From assembly GCF_001006325.2 (NCBI RefSeq), contig NZ_LBIA02000001.1:3039501-3103500 (forward strand): a stretch of 64,000 nucleotides of DNA, given 5' to 3'. This document shows, piece after piece, positions 17,446 to 27,987 of the stretch (the first letter of the stretch is position 1; the number at the start of each line of letters is the position of its first letter). Position numbers and translations under genes: made by a program. The notes beneath the pieces were generated by a model that was given only the letters and a program-made list of their open reading frames with translations, was not told the origin of the DNA and searched no databases. This stretch comes from Afipia massiliensis (GTDB lineage: Bacteria > Pseudomonadota > Alphaproteobacteria > Rhizobiales > Xanthobacteraceae).

Positions 17446-18561
17446 TTACGATCCCTTGTTGATCTCGGCGTAGTTGCCCTTGGCGTCCCAGCGATAGACG
17501 ACGTAGTCGATCACCTTGATATCGCCCTTGGCATCGAAAGAAAGCTTACCAAGCACGGTATCCCATTCAGCGCCCTTGATGGCTTCCATCACCTTCTTGG
17601 AGTCGGTGGTTTTGACCTTCGCGGCGGCCTGCGACCAGACCTGAAACGCGGCATAGGTGTAAAGCGTATAGCCCTCGGGATCGATGCCCTTCGCCTTGAA
17701 CTTGTCGACGATGGCCTTCGCGGTCGGCTTGTTGCGCGGATCGGGACCGAAGGTGAACAGCGTGCCTTCCGCGGCCGCACCCGTGATCGAGGCGAACTCC
17801 TTGTCGTTCAGAGCGTCGCCCGCCATCAGAAGCGTCTTCATGCCCTGATCGCGCATTTGGCGCAGGATCAGTCCTGACTCCTGATGGTAGCCACCGACAT
17901 AGACCAGATCGATGTTCTCACGCTTCAGCCGCGAGACGATGGAGTTAAAGTCCTTGTCGCCCTTGTTGTAGGACTCGAACAGTTTCTCCTTCACGCCGCC
18001 GGCGTTCAGCGCCTTCTTGGTTTCGTCCGCGAGGCCTTTGCCGTAGGTCGTCTTGTCGTTGAGGATGGCGATATTCTTGCCGGCGAACGCCTTGATAATG
18101 TACTGCGCGGCGACAAGGCCTTGCTGGTCGTCACGGCCGCAGACGCGCAGCACGTTCCACAGCTTGCGCTCCGTGAAAACAGGGTTGGTCGAGGCGGGCG
18201 TGATCTGCAGCACGTTGCCTTCGGCGTAAGCTTCCGAGGCCGGGATCGACGACGACGAGCAGAAATGGCCCGCGACGAACGGGACCTTGGAGCTTGCGAA
18301 CTTTTCGGCAACTGAGCGGGCCTGTTTTGGGTCGCAGGCGTCGTCACCGACCTGGAGCGCGAGCTTCTTGCCGTTGACGCCGCCCGCGGCGTTGATGTCG
18401 GCAACAGCCAGGTCCGCGCCGTTCTTCATCTGACGGCCGAACGCGGATTCGCCGCCCGTCATCGGACCGGCGACCGCGACGGAAATGTCTTGCGCAAACG
18501 CAGCAGTCGACAGTGCAATCGACGCGCCGAGTGCGAGGCCAAGGATATGGGTTGGTTTCAT
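17446..18561 (-). CDS. Branched-chain amino acid ABC transporter, periplasmic binding protein
   Basis: A 371-residue type I periplasmic binding protein of the LivJ/LivK family. The ATG at 18561 gives a signal peptide (MKPTHILGLALGASIALSTA, cut at AFA-Q) followed by DISVAVAGPMTGGESAFG, the usual start of the mature protein. A cysteine pair in the GDDACDPKQA and HFCSSSSIPAS region is typical of LivJ homologues. It is the last gene of the livHMGF operon, 115 bases after the small membrane-protein gene, and should supply ligand, probably branched-chain or other aliphatic amino acids, to the permease. Confidence 0.92.
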   Translation of the reverse strand: MKPTHILGLALGASIALSTAAFAQDISVAVAGPMTGGESAFGRQMKNGADLAVADINAAGGVNGKKLALQVGDDACDPKQARSVAEKFASSKVPFVAGHFCSSSSIPASEAYAEGNVLQITPASTNPVFTERKLWNVLRVCGRDDQQGLVAAQYIIKAFAGKNIAILNDKTTYGKGLADETKKALNAGGVKEKLFESYNKGDKDFNSIVSRLKRENIDLVYVGGYHQESGLILRQMRDQGMKTLLMAGDALNDKEFASITGAAAEGTLFTFGPDPRNKPTAKAIVDKFKAKGIDPEGYTLYTYAAFQVWSQAAAKVKTTDSKKVMEAIKGAEWDTVLGKLSFDAKGDIKVIDYVVYRWDAKGNYAEINKGS

Positions 18562-18676
18562 AGGGTAATCCTCATGCAGGTCTCGAATGGCGCGGCCAGA
18601 CGGCCCGCCGGACAAACAGATCCCGGATATTGTCCGCTGATTTTACCGTCAAGTCATCGGCAATTTTGGGCCGCGC

Positions 18677-19036
18677 TCAGGCCTTGGCTGGCGCATCTTG
18701 CCGCAGCCGCCAGCCGAGGGGGCCGCTTGGTTCGTACAGCCAGTAATACTGCCGGACCATCTGCTGCGCCCGGGTGCGCTGAAAAGACAGGCAGGCGGCG
18801 GCGATCAGGATAGCGGTCTCGGCTAAATAAGCCTGCGGCTGCAACAGGGTTTCATTGAACAGTGCGAAATGCACGAATCGCACGGCCATCCCCAGCGGGA
18901 CCATCGAGATGGCGGCGATCCAGATGCTCCGCCAGGTTAGCGCAATGGCGTGGCCGGCCAGTACGGCACAGCCGCCGCCGAGCACCAGGGTGACGAACAG
19001 CACCTGAAAGATGGATTCGTTGGAGTAGAAGGCCAT
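18677..19036 (-). CDS. Small conserved membrane protein of the liv operon
   Basis: A 119-residue protein with three or four hydrophobic helices (about 8-30, 36-58, 68-84) and a basic, aromatic C-terminus (QQMVRQYYWLYEPSGPLGWRL). Its start overlaps the livF stop as TGATG, so it is translationally coupled to the ATPase gene. Genes of this kind sit between livF and livJ in related alphaproteobacteria (annotated, as I recall, as DUF6867), but no role in transport has been established. It may be an accessory subunit of the transporter; this is inferred from position only. Confidence 0.75.
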   Translation of the reverse strand: MAFYSNESIFQVLFVTLVLGGGCAVLAGHAIALTWRSIWIAAISMVPLGMAVRFVHFALFNETLLQPQAYLAETAILIAAACLSFQRTRAQQMVRQYYWLYEPSGPLGWRLRQDAPAKA

Positions 19037-19769
19037 CAGTGACGCCCCCCTTCAAGGTAGGCTGCACGAATCTCCGGCCGGGCGAGGAGTTCCTCGCCGG
19101 TTCCGCTCAGCGTGATCAGGCCGTTGACCATCACATACCCGCGGTGTGCCAGCTTCAGGGCATGGTTGGCGTTCTGTTCGACGATCAGGACGGTCAGGCC
19201 ATCCTGCCGGTTGAGTGTGCGGACTGCGTCGAAGATTTGCCGCGCGATCAGCGGCGCGAGGCCAAGCGACGGTTCGTCCAGCATCAGAAGGCGGGGGCGG
19301 CTCATCAGTGCGCGCCCAATCGCCAGCATCTGCTGTTCGCCGCCGGACAGTGTGCCGCCGCGCTGCGAGATGCGTTCCTTGAGGCGCGGAAACAGCGTGA
19401 AGACGCGTTCCAGATCTTCGTTGCGCTCGGCTTCGGTGCTCTCGCCGGCGGCGTCCGCACCCATGCGCAGGTTTTCCGCGACCGTCATGCGCGGGAAAAT
19501 GCGCCGTCCTTCGGGTGACTGCGCGATCCGCAGCCGCGCGACATGATGGGTCGGTTCGTTCGTGATGTCCCGGCCATCGAAGGTGATGAGCCCGCCGCGG
19601 GCGCGGGGCCGCCCGAACACCGACATCATCAGCGTGGATTTGCCGGCGCCGTTGGAGCCGATCAGCGCGACGATTTCACCGGGGTTGATGTCGAGATCGA
19701 CGCCCTTCAGCGCTTCGATATTGCCGTAGGCCGCGACGAGTCCGCGAATGGAGAGGAGGGGCGCTGTGC

Positions 19770-19773
<4 letters not shown>
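19036..19773 (-). CDS. livF: Branched-chain amino acid ABC transporter ATPase LivF
   Basis: A 245-residue ATPase. Walker A is GSNGAGKST (39-47), the signature is LSGGEQQ (142-148), and Walker B is LLMLDEPSLGLAP. The length and the NxFPRMTVAENL segment are typical of LivF rather than LivG. Its ATG overlaps the livG stop by four bases (ATGA). Together with LivG it powers the LivH/LivM channel at the inner membrane. Confidence 0.95.
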
Positions 19774-20611
<838 letters not shown>

Positions 20612-20615
<4 letters not shown>

Positions 20616-21949
20616 CCGCGGCCTTCCCTGACCATCGCGGACGAAATCTCCGAGGGCTTCTCCAGAAACACGGATGGTGCGCGATGACCGATCAGGCCGC
20701 GCGGCCGCCAGATCATCAGCAGCACCATCGCCGAGCCGAACACCAGCATGCGGAACTGCTCGAGCCCTCTGAACAACTCGAACCCGCCGATCATCGCAAG
20801 CGCGGCTAGCGCGACGCCAAGCTGTGAACCCATTCCGCCGAGCACGACGATAGCGAGCACCAGAGCGGATTCGTGGAACGTGAAGGATTCGGGGCTGATG
20901 AAGCCCTGACGGGTGGCGAAGAATGCCCCGGCAAAGCCGCCGAACATCGCGCCGGTCGCAAACGCAGTCAGCTTGGTGGTCGTGGTGTTGATGCCGAGCG
21001 AGCGGCAAGCGACTTCATCCTCACGTAGCGCTTCCCACGCGCGGCCAATCGGCAAACGCCGCAGGCGAATCGTGACCCAGTTCGTGAGCAGCGCGAGCGC
21101 GAGGATGAGATAGAACAGGAACACCACGCGGTGCGTGGTGGAGAACTCGATACCGAGCAGAGCGGCGAGCCCGTCGTCAGTGTTGGTGAGCGGGATGCCG
21201 AAGAATGACGGCCGCGGAATGCCGGTGATGCCGTTCGGGCCGCCGGTGACGTGCTGCCAGTTGAGCAGAATGAGCCGGATGATTTCGCCGAAAGCCAGGG
21301 TCACGATGGCAAGGTAGTCGCCACGCAATCGCAGCACGGGAAAGCCGAGCAAGACGCCCCAGAATGCGGCGAGAATTCCGGCCAGCGGCAGGCAAACCCA
21401 GAACGACAGGTCGAAGGTCGTTGCCAGCAGCGCGTAGGAATAGGCGCCGACCGCATAGAATGCGACGTAACCGAGGTCGAGCAGGCCGGCAAGACCGACG
21501 ACGATGTTCAGCCCCCATCCCAGCATGACGTACGTCAAAACGAGGATGCCAAGATCGAGAATGTAGCGCTGGTCGTAGAAGATCACCGGCACCAGCGCGG
21601 CAAAGACGAGCAGCGCCGGGGCGAAAAAGCGACGCAAGGTCGCGATCGTGTCGTTGGCCGACTCGGGAATAAACGAGACGCCCTTCGACGGCCCGATCCA
21701 TTGTCGCAACAGTTCGACAATGATGCTTCCGAAAAACACCGCGGCTACCATTGCGGCGAGATCGCCGAACCGGGTCCAGTAAATCAACTGGCCCTCCGGT
21801 CCGGCTTCGGTCCGGACGCCGATCATGAGCGAAAACAGAACCAGCGCCACAAGGGCGCTGATGAATGATTTCTTCAGAATGAAGGCGATGCCGTGCGGGG
21901 CTGCGGCGGCTTTTGGTGCGCGAATGGCGGGATCGGTGGAGCGCGCCAC
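20612..21949 (-). CDS. livM: Branched-chain amino acid ABC transporter permease LivM
   Basis: A 445-residue polytopic permease. The GTG at 21949 is chosen since AGAGG precedes it and it begins 8 bases after the livH stop; the frame remains open through livH, giving an artefactual 797-codon run. LivM features are the YAVGAYSYALL segment, RLRGDYLAIVTLAFGEIIR and GRAWEALREDEVACRSLGIN, the EAA-like cytoplasmic loop that touches the ATPases. The N-terminal 140 residues with extra helices are longer than in E. coli LivM. Confidence 0.93.
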
Positions 21950-21957
21950 GCTGCCTC

Positions 21958-22872
21958 TCAGACTTTTTCGACTTCCGGACGGCCCAGCAGACCGGTCGGA
22001 AGAAAAATAAGGACGACGATGAGAATCGAGAACGCCGCAACGTCCTTGTATTCGGAGGTGAAGTAGGCGGCCCAGAAGGTCTCGATCAGGCCGATCAGAA
22101 GTCCGCCCAGCATCGCGCCGGGGAGCGAGCCGATGCCGCCGAGCACGGCGGCGGTGAACGCCTTGATGCCGGCGACGAAGCCCATGAAGAAATCGACCAC
22201 GCCGTAATAGAGCAGGTACATCATGCCCGCGACGGCGGCGAGCGCAGCACCGATCACGAACGTCATTGAGATAGTGCGGTCGACGTCCACGCCGAGCAGC
22301 GAGGCCATGGTCTGGTCCTGCTCGCAGGCGCGCATGTCGCGGCCGAGCCGTGTGCGTGCCACAAGCCATGAGAAGACCGCAAGCAGGATAATCGTGGTGA
22401 TGACGACGATGATCTGGATGTTCGACAGCCGCACCACGAAGCCGTCGTTTTCGAACAGCGTATGACCGCCCGTGATCACCGGCGGCACGGGCTTGACGCG
22501 TGCGCCCTGCGACACCTGCGCGTAGTTGGTCAGGACAAACGACATGCCGATGGCGGACAGCATCGGCGCCAGGCGAAACGATTGCCGCAGCGGACGATAA
22601 GCGATCCGCTCGACGGTCCAGCCGTAAAGCGCCGTGATCGCCATTGCGACCAGCAGCACCAGAAGCAGGATGACGGGAACCGTGGTGAGGCCGATCGAAA
22701 CCAGGATGAGAAAGGTGATGAGGGCGATGAAGCCGCCGATCATGAAGATATCGCCGTGGGCGAAATTGATCATGCCCACGATGCCGTACACCATCGTGTA
22801 ACCGATCGCGATCAGGCCATAGATTGAGCCGAGCACCAATCCGTTGATGAGTTGCTGGGCAAAGTAATCCAT
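21958..22872 (-). CDS. livH: Branched-chain amino acid ABC transporter permease LivH
   Basis: A 304-residue permease beginning MDYFAQQLINGLVLGSIYGL, the usual LivH start. GMINFAHGDIFMIGG and the EAA loop GRDMRACEQDQTMASLLGVD are conserved. It is the first gene of the five-gene transporter set livH-livM-livG-livF-small membrane protein, followed by the binding protein. An in-frame upstream ATG (23034) would add 54 residues with no family support. The promoter should lie in 22873-23100, but no clear site was seen. Confidence 0.95.
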   Translation of the reverse strand: MDYFAQQLINGLVLGSIYGLIAIGYTMVYGIVGMINFAHGDIFMIGGFIALITFLILVSIGLTTVPVILLLVLLVAMAITALYGWTVERIAYRPLRQSFRLAPMLSAIGMSFVLTNYAQVSQGARVKPVPPVITGGHTLFENDGFVVRLSNIQIIVVITTIILLAVFSWLVARTRLGRDMRACEQDQTMASLLGVDVDRTISMTFVIGAALAAVAGMMYLLYYGVVDFFMGFVAGIKAFTAAVLGGIGSLPGAMLGGLLIGLIETFWAAYFTSEYKDVAAFSILIVVLIFLPTGLLGRPEVEKV

Positions 22873-23109
22873 GGGCTGCCGTGTTTGAGCAAAGCGATCG
22901 ACACGTCGAAGGCTCCGGCAGCCGGATCGTCGCGTCGTCCCATTTTCTAACAGCGGGAACTGAGGGCGGCAACCGTACTGGGTGCGGCTTCCGGTCGTCA
23001 TCCACCCAACATTTCGCTGCCGCGAAAAGACCACGCCGGAACTGGGGTTCCTTCGCAGCCGATGGAGATGCCGTCGGTTGGCTCCATGTTCAACAATGGA
23101 GGTGCCAAC
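22873..23109. other. Intergenic region upstream of livH
   Basis: About 240 bases between livH (minus) and a broken small gene (plus). Short open frames here show no ribosome site or family likeness. It must hold the liv promoter; no operator palindrome was found by eye. Confidence 0.3.
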
Positions 23110-23266
23110 GTGGGCAATCAGAACAATCCGAACCAGAACCCGGGCCAGCCAGAACCCGAGTCAGAAGCCGGGTCAGCAGGGCGGCGGGCAGAAGCCCGGC
23201 CAGCAGTAGATCCAAGCCGGAAAGCCCGACCAGCAGGGTCAGCAGAGCCAGAAGGGCGGGCACTAG
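23110..23266 (+). pseudogene. Frameshifted Gln/Asn/Pro/Gly-rich small protein gene
   Basis: A near-ideal GGAGGT sits six bases before the GTG at 23110, which opens as GNQNNPNQNPGQ. At 23149-23150 one extra C shifts the frame. The next frame reads QNPSQKPGQQGGGQKPGQQ, then a TAG, then IQAGKPDQQGQQSQKGGH and a second TAG ending at 23266. Put together, the pieces make one continuous repetitive Q/N/P/G/K protein of about 51 residues, broken by a one-base insertion and an in-frame stop (CAG to TAG is the simplest change). Small proteins of this composition are common in Bradyrhizobium as I recall; their function is unknown. Confidence 0.65.
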
Positions 23267-23324
23267 TTTGCAGGATGAGCTTGGTTCCCGGTTCGGGACC
23301 TGAGCCATCCGATAGAAGAGGGAA

Positions 23325-23350
23325 TCCCGCCGGAAGGCGGGACTTTCTTT
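23325..23350 (+). terminator. Intrinsic terminator
   Basis: TCCCGCC (23325-23331) and GGCGGGA (23336-23342) with a GGAA tetraloop, followed by CTTTCTTT. It lies 59 bases after the broken Q/N/P/G-rich gene and probably once ended its transcript. Confidence 0.7.
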
Positions 23351-23544
23351 GCGGCGCGCCGATCCGCTCTGGTTGTCCACAGCTCCGGCCGCGCCGTTAA
23401 GGTTAAGGAATGGTTTAAATTGCCGCTCACGTTTGAGCGGAGTTAGCTCCGCCGGTGCGGCGCCCGACGGCGCGGCTTTGGCGGGAGCATGACATCGAAG
23501 CCTTGGTTTCGGACGCCATGTTCCTCAAGTCAGGGGCAGGCGGC

Positions 23545-24075
23545 ATGTCGAAGGATTGGCGGATCAGCACGTTCAACGGCGTGCTTCTGGCGTGTTACTT
23601 CATCCCGTCATGGACCATTTCGGCGATGAAGATCTGGATTTCGCCGATCCGCGGCTTTTACGACCGCACCAATATAGCTGCCGCAATGTATGTCAGCGAT
23701 TATCTCAGCCTTTCCGCGATGGGCACGATCCGTCTCGCGTGGATGATTGCACTCTGCAAGATTACGGTCGCCGCATTCTTCCTTGTTTTCCTGCTGCTGG
23801 TCATCCGTGCTGCGATCCGCAACAAGGGCGGAGCCGACGAGGCGCTTGCTTTCGCGTTGGGGGTTGGGGCGTTCATCAGCATGGCAGGCCTGATTGCCGC
23901 CTCGAAGGTCGGCGAACTGGCGGCGTTGCGTCTTCACGCCAGCGAATCCTTGTTGCTGATCGGCGCCGCGATCCTGCTGATCATCGACACCGATCCTGCG
24001 GCGGAGCGGAAAACCGAGGCGTCGGTGCAGGCTGCGCCGAATTACAACTACTTGTCGAGTAACCCCAATTCCTGA
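23545..24075 (+). CDS. Unknown polytopic membrane protein
   Basis: A 176-residue protein if begun at MSKDWRISTFNG (23545, with a G-rich stretch upstream); an ATG at 23518 and the frame start at 23455 are alternatives. Four hydrophobic segments are visible (about 10-28, 70-95, 107-127 and 134-152), and a short polar tail ends in NYNYLSSNPNS. I do not recognise the family. Its last 28 bases overlap the convergent pcaC stop region on the other strand. Confidence 0.6.
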   Translation: MSKDWRISTFNGVLLACYFIPSWTISAMKIWISPIRGFYDRTNIAAAMYVSDYLSLSAMGTIRLAWMIALCKITVAAFFLVFLLLVIRAAIRNKGGADEALAFALGVGAFISMAGLIAASKVGELAALRLHASESLLLIGAAILLIIDTDPAAERKTEASVQAAPNYNYLSSNPNS

Positions 24076-24440
24076 ACCACGCTGGCGGCTTCCTTGACCG
24101 CATGGTTAGCCGCGGGGACACCGCAATAGATCGCCTGCTGCAACAGGATTTCCTTGATGTCGTCCGGCGTGAATCCGCCTTCGCTTAACGCCGCGCGGAC
24201 ATGCAGGCGAAATTCGTCCCATTGCCCAAGCGCCACCATGGTGCCGATCACAAGGACACGGCGCGTCCGCTCGTCGAAATGCGGACGCGTCCAGATCTCG
24301 CCCCAAGCATAGCGCGTGATGAGATCGAGGAAGTCGGCGTTGAATGAATTCCTGCCCGCCGCGGATTTGTCGACCCATGCGTTGCCGAGCACCTTGCGTC
24401 GCTGGGCCGTTCCCTGATCGCGGCGTTGATCGTCGTCCAT
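24048..24440 (-). CDS. pcaC: 4-carboxymuconolactone decarboxylase
   Basis: A 130-residue AhpD-like protein. It turns gamma-carboxymuconolactone into beta-ketoadipate enol-lactone in protocatechuate breakdown. The block RRKVLGNAWVDKS...FNADFLDLITRYAWGEIWTRP and the helix ALSEGGFTPDDIKEILLQQA with its YCG motif are standard PcaC. It follows pcaD by 9 bases on the same strand and is the last gene of pcaB-pcaD-pcaC. Confidence 0.95.
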   Translation of the reverse strand: MDDDQRRDQGTAQRRKVLGNAWVDKSAAGRNSFNADFLDLITRYAWGEIWTRPHFDERTRRVLVIGTMVALGQWDEFRLHVRAALSEGGFTPDDIKEILLQQAIYCGVPAANHAVKEAASVVQELGLLDK

Positions 24441-24449
24441 GAGGTGTTC

Positions 24450-25232
24450 TCAGCGCTGGGTCAGGAAGCCGACCACGGCTTCGGTGAAGTTGTGCGACTG
24501 TTCGATGTTGGAGATATGCGCCGCATCGAGCAGGGTCATGCTCGCGTTAGGGATGTGGCTGCGAATAAAGACACTGGCTTCAACCGGCGTCGCCATATCG
24601 TGGCGGCCCGCGATCACCAGCGTCGGCGTCTTGATCTGCGGGAGCAGGTCGCGTTGATCGAGCTTGCTCAGGGCCTCGCAGCAGGCGACGTAGCCCTGCA
24701 CGGGTGTTGCCATCAGCATCGCCTTCATGCGGGCCGTGATCTGCGGTTCGCGGTCACGGTAATCCTCGGTCAGCCAGGCCGCCATCACAGCGTCGGCGAT
24801 TGCCGCGAGGCCACCGTCGTTGACCGCCTTGATGCGGTTCAGCCAGTTGGTCGGATCGGGATAATAGCAGGACGTATTGGCGAGGATCATCCTGTCGATG
24901 CGCTCCGGCGCGTTCGCCCCCAGCCACTGGCCGACCATGCCGCCCATCGACAGTCCGCACCAGTGCACCCGCTCGATGTTGAGGTCGTCGAGGATCGTCA
25001 GCACGTCCTTGCCAAAACGCTCCATCGAATAGGGCCCGGCCGGAACGCCGGATTTTCCGTGGCCGCGGCGGTCATAACGGACGACGCGATAGAGCTTCGT
25101 CAGTGCAGCCATTTGCGGCTCCCACATCTGCATGGTCGCGCCGAGCGAATTCGACAGCATGATCGTGGGTCCGCCGTCGCGCCCCTCCACCGAGACATTG
25201 AGCATGCATCCGTCGGCGTCGATCATAGGCAT
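24450..25232 (-). CDS. pcaD: 3-oxoadipate enol-lactonase
   Basis: A 260-residue alpha/beta hydrolase that opens beta-ketoadipate enol-lactone. The nucleophile elbow is GLSMGG (Ser near 104), the acid lies in IAGRHDMATP, and the catalytic His in DAAHISNIEQ. SLGATMQMWEPQ holds the oxyanion region. Full length. It is placed 25 bases after pcaB and 9 before pcaC in one operon. Confidence 0.95.
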   Translation of the reverse strand: MPMIDADGCMLNVSVEGRDGGPTIMLSNSLGATMQMWEPQMAALTKLYRVVRYDRRGHGKSGVPAGPYSMERFGKDVLTILDDLNIERVHWCGLSMGGMVGQWLGANAPERIDRMILANTSCYYPDPTNWLNRIKAVNDGGLAAIADAVMAAWLTEDYRDREPQITARMKAMLMATPVQGYVACCEALSKLDQRDLLPQIKTPTLVIAGRHDMATPVEASVFIRSHIPNASMTLLDAAHISNIEQSHNFTEAVVGFLTQR

Positions 25233-25257
25233 GTGTATTCTCCGTGACGTCTTGTTG

Positions 25258-26613
25258 TTATTCGCTGTCCAGCGACGCCAGCAGCCGGTCGATCAGCGTT
25301 TGCGCGACACCCTGATAGGCCATCGGGTCGAACAGGCTTTCGAGCGTACCGGTGTCGATGTGGGTGGTGACGCGGGTATCTTCCGCGAGAACGCTGCGCA
25401 GATGCTGCCGGGTTTCGATAGCCCTGCGGCTCGCGGCCTCGACGATGAGATGGGCTTCGCCTTTGCCGATCTTTTCCGCCAGCGCCATCGCTACGGCCTC
25501 GGCCATGACGAGACCCTGGGTCGTGTCGAGATTGGCGCGCATCCGCGCGGCATCGACTTCGAGGCCCTCTGCAATCTCGGCAATAGCGGAGAGCGCTCCC
25601 GAGGTCACCAGTTGCAGCGTCGGTAATGTCGGCCACTCGGCATGCCAGGGGCCGGCGCTGCGTTCATGATCCTGAATCTGCGCAGCGAATATCGTCGCCG
25701 CAAGATTCGGCGCCATCGTCGCCGCCGCCAGAACCCTTGCCGCCGCCACGGGGTTGCGCTTGTGCGGCATCGTCGACGAGCCGCCGCGGCCTTTGCCCGC
25801 AGGCTCGAACGCTTCCGCGACATCGGTCTGCATCATCAGGGATACGTCGCGGGCGATTTTGCCGCAGGTGCCTGTGAGAATGGCCAGGGCTGACGCCACA
25901 TCCGCGATTCGGTCGCGATGCGTATGCCACGGCGCATCCGGCAGCGGCAGCGACAATTCCTGGGCAAGTTGTTCGGCAACCTTGAGACCCTTGTCGCCGA
26001 GAGCGGCAAGCGTTCCGGCGGCGCCGCCGAACTGCAGGGCCAGCGTTTCACCGCGCAATCGCTTCAGGCGCCTGCGCGAACGATGCAGTGCAGCCGCGTA
26101 CTCCGCCAGCTTCAGTCCGAATGGCATCGGCAGGGCGTGCTGCAGCCATGTGCGCGCAACCACTGCCGTTTCGCGATGCCGGAGGGCCATCCGGGCAAAC
26201 CCCGTGATTGCACGGTCGAGATCGACAATCAGCGCGTTGATCGCCGCGCGCAGGCCCAGCATCGTCGCAGTGTCGATCACGTCCTGGCTGGTTGCGCCCC
26301 AATGCACATAGCGCGCGGCGGAAGGATCCGCGTCGGCGACTTTCGCGGTCAGCATTTTCACCAGCGGAATGGCGAGATTTCCAGCGTGAACCGCAGCCTC
26401 GGCAAGCGCCACGCGGTCGAACGATTCGGCATGGCAGGCTTTCGCGATGCTGACGACGGCGCTGGCGGGAATGATGCCGACCGCTGCTTCGGCGCGCGCA
26501 AGGGCATGCTCAAAGTCCAGCATATGCTGCAGATACACTTCATCGTCGCACACAGTGCGCATGGCGGCGCTCGACAGCAAAGGTGCGAGCAGGGGAGGTA
26601 GTGATGAACTCAT
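25258..26613 (-). CDS. pcaB: 3-carboxy-cis,cis-muconate cycloisomerase
   Basis: A 451-residue fumarase-superfamily enzyme that lactonises beta-carboxymuconate. HWGATSQDVIDTA and the signature GGSSTMPHKRNPVAA are present, and the N-terminal LLAPLLSSAAMRTVCDDEVYLQHMLD is PcaB-like rather than PurB-like. It heads the pcaBDC operon. The ring-cleaving dioxygenase pcaGH and a regulator (pcaQ/pcaR) are not in the window, so the earlier step must be encoded elsewhere. Divergent from coxG. Confidence 0.94.
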   Translation of the reverse strand: MSSSLPPLLAPLLSSAAMRTVCDDEVYLQHMLDFEHALARAEAAVGIIPASAVVSIAKACHAESFDRVALAEAAVHAGNLAIPLVKMLTAKVADADPSAARYVHWGATSQDVIDTATMLGLRAAINALIVDLDRAITGFARMALRHRETAVVARTWLQHALPMPFGLKLAEYAAALHRSRRRLKRLRGETLALQFGGAAGTLAALGDKGLKVAEQLAQELSLPLPDAPWHTHRDRIADVASALAILTGTCGKIARDVSLMMQTDVAEAFEPAGKGRGGSSTMPHKRNPVAAARVLAAATMAPNLAATIFAAQIQDHERSAGPWHAEWPTLPTLQLVTSGALSAIAEIAEGLEVDAARMRANLDTTQGLVMAEAVAMALAEKIGKGEAHLIVEAASRRAIETRQHLRSVLAEDTRVTTHIDTGTLESLFDPMAYQGVAQTLIDRLLASLDSE

Positions 26614-26816
26614 GATGCGCGGACCCTATCCAAGGCTCCGACGCCTGCCAATAGCGCGATACCCTCGCCGAAAGCACTGCAACACGACGGGGGTTGCTGT
26701 TCGATGTTTTTGCAACGCTCCTTCCCGTACGGTACCCTTTCTTTTGCGGACGCTGTATCCTAATTGAGACCGGCAGGGGCCGCGGGATGCGGCTATCGAA
26801 TGAAGGAGGTTTGCAC

Positions 26817-27266
26817 ATGGCAATGACGATGACGGGTGAGGTGCAGCTTCCTGCTTCTCGTGAAGTGGTCTGGGAAAAGCTCAACGATCCGGCCATTCTG
26901 AAAGCCTGCATTCCAGGCTGCGAGGAATTGGAGCGGGCCGGGGACAACCAATTTCAGGCCGTCGCCAAGATGAAGGTCGGGCCGGTGTCCGCACGCTTCA
27001 AGGGCAAGGTCACCCTGAGCGATTTCGATCCACCGAACAGCTACAAGATCTCCGGCGAAGGCGAGGGCGGCGTCGCCGGATTCGCCAAGGGCGGGGCCAC
27101 GGTAGCGCTGGCGGAAAAGGATGGCGGCACGCTGCTGAGCTATAATGTCGAGGCCCAGATCGGCGGCAAGCTGGCACAGCTCGGTCAGCGCCTGATCAAC
27201 GGCGCGGCCAAGAAGCTGGCCGATGAATTCTTCGCGAAATTCGCAGACGCAGTGAAGGCGGCCTGA
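26817..27266 (+). CDS. coxG: CoxG-type SRPBCC protein of the CODH-like cluster
   Basis: A 149-residue protein of the carbon monoxide dehydrogenase subunit G family (SRPBCC/START fold): MTGEVQLPASREVVWEKLND, LKACIPGCEELE, and an Ala-rich C-terminus with INGAAKKLADEFFAKF. AAGGAGGT six bases before ATG 26817 is a very strong ribosome site. CoxG is an accessory protein proposed to help anchor or mature CO dehydrogenase. A 210-base gap with AT-rich sequence parts it from coxS, so it may have its own promoter. Confidence 0.88.
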   Translation: MAMTMTGEVQLPASREVVWEKLNDPAILKACIPGCEELERAGDNQFQAVAKMKVGPVSARFKGKVTLSDFDPPNSYKISGEGEGGVAGFAKGGATVALAEKDGGTLLSYNVEAQIGGKLAQLGQRLINGAAKKLADEFFAKFADAVKAA

Positions 27267-27476
27267 GGCCGTTTGGGCATATCAGCTCCCCGCACAAATC
27301 AAGCCTTCTTGTCCGGAAGCGCGGGGCGGTGAGGTTGCTCATTGCCGCAATGGCCCATATTATGAATTTGGAACCATTTTAAACGCGTTTTGCGCCGCGC
27401 CATGCGGCGCGGCGAAACTTGTGTCCAAGCCTTGTGTCTGGGCCTTGGGCGCCAAGCCGAAAACAAGAGAGTGTTG

Positions 27477-27962
27477 ATGGCCAAGATTTCACTGATCGTG
27501 AACGGCAATCCTGTGACGGGTAAGGTCGATTCGCGCACGCTGCTCGTCCAGTTCTTGCGCGAGCATCTTCGTCTGACCGGGACCCACGTCGGCTGCGACA
27601 CCTCGCAGTGCGGGGCCTGCGTCGTCCATCTCGACGGCAAGGCGGTGAAGTCCTGCACAACGCTGGCGGTGATGGCGGACGGTCATAATGTGACGACCAT
27701 CGAGGGCCTTGCTGCCGACGGCGCGCCGCTGCATCCGATGCAGGAGGCGTTCCGCGAACATCATGGTCTGCAGTGCGGCTTCTGTACGCCCGGCATGATC
27801 ATGACTGCGGTCGATCTCGTGCACCGCAAGGGGCATGACCTCAGCGATCATGTCATCCGCGAAGAGCTTGAAGGAAATCTGTGCCGCTGCACCGGTTACC
27901 AGAACATTGTGCTGTCGATCGCGGCCGGCGCCAAGGCGATGGCCAAATCCGATCTCGCGTAA
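27477..27962 (+). CDS. coxS: CODH/xanthine-dehydrogenase-type [2Fe-2S] small subunit
   Basis: A 161-residue iron-sulfur subunit. The plant-ferredoxin-like cluster ligands are C40, C45, C48 and C60; the second, all-helical cluster uses C100 and C103 (QCGFCTPGM) with C136 and C138 ([10 protein letters not shown]). All eight ligands are intact, so electron transfer should work. Normally this subunit assembles with CoxM (FAD) and the molybdenum subunit CoxL. Only 25 bases separate it from coxM, and no coxL lies between or nearby. Confidence 0.93.
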   Translation: MAKISLIVNGNPVTGKVDSRTLLVQFLREHLRLTGTHVGCDTSQCGACVVHLDGKAVKSCTTLAVMADGHNVTTIEGLAADGAPLHPMQEAFREHHGLQCGFCTPGMIMTAVDLVHRKGHDLSDHVIREELEGNLCRCTGYQNIVLSIAAGAKAMAKSDLA

Positions 27963-27987
27963 TCGACGACTTCCCGAAGGACAGCTC

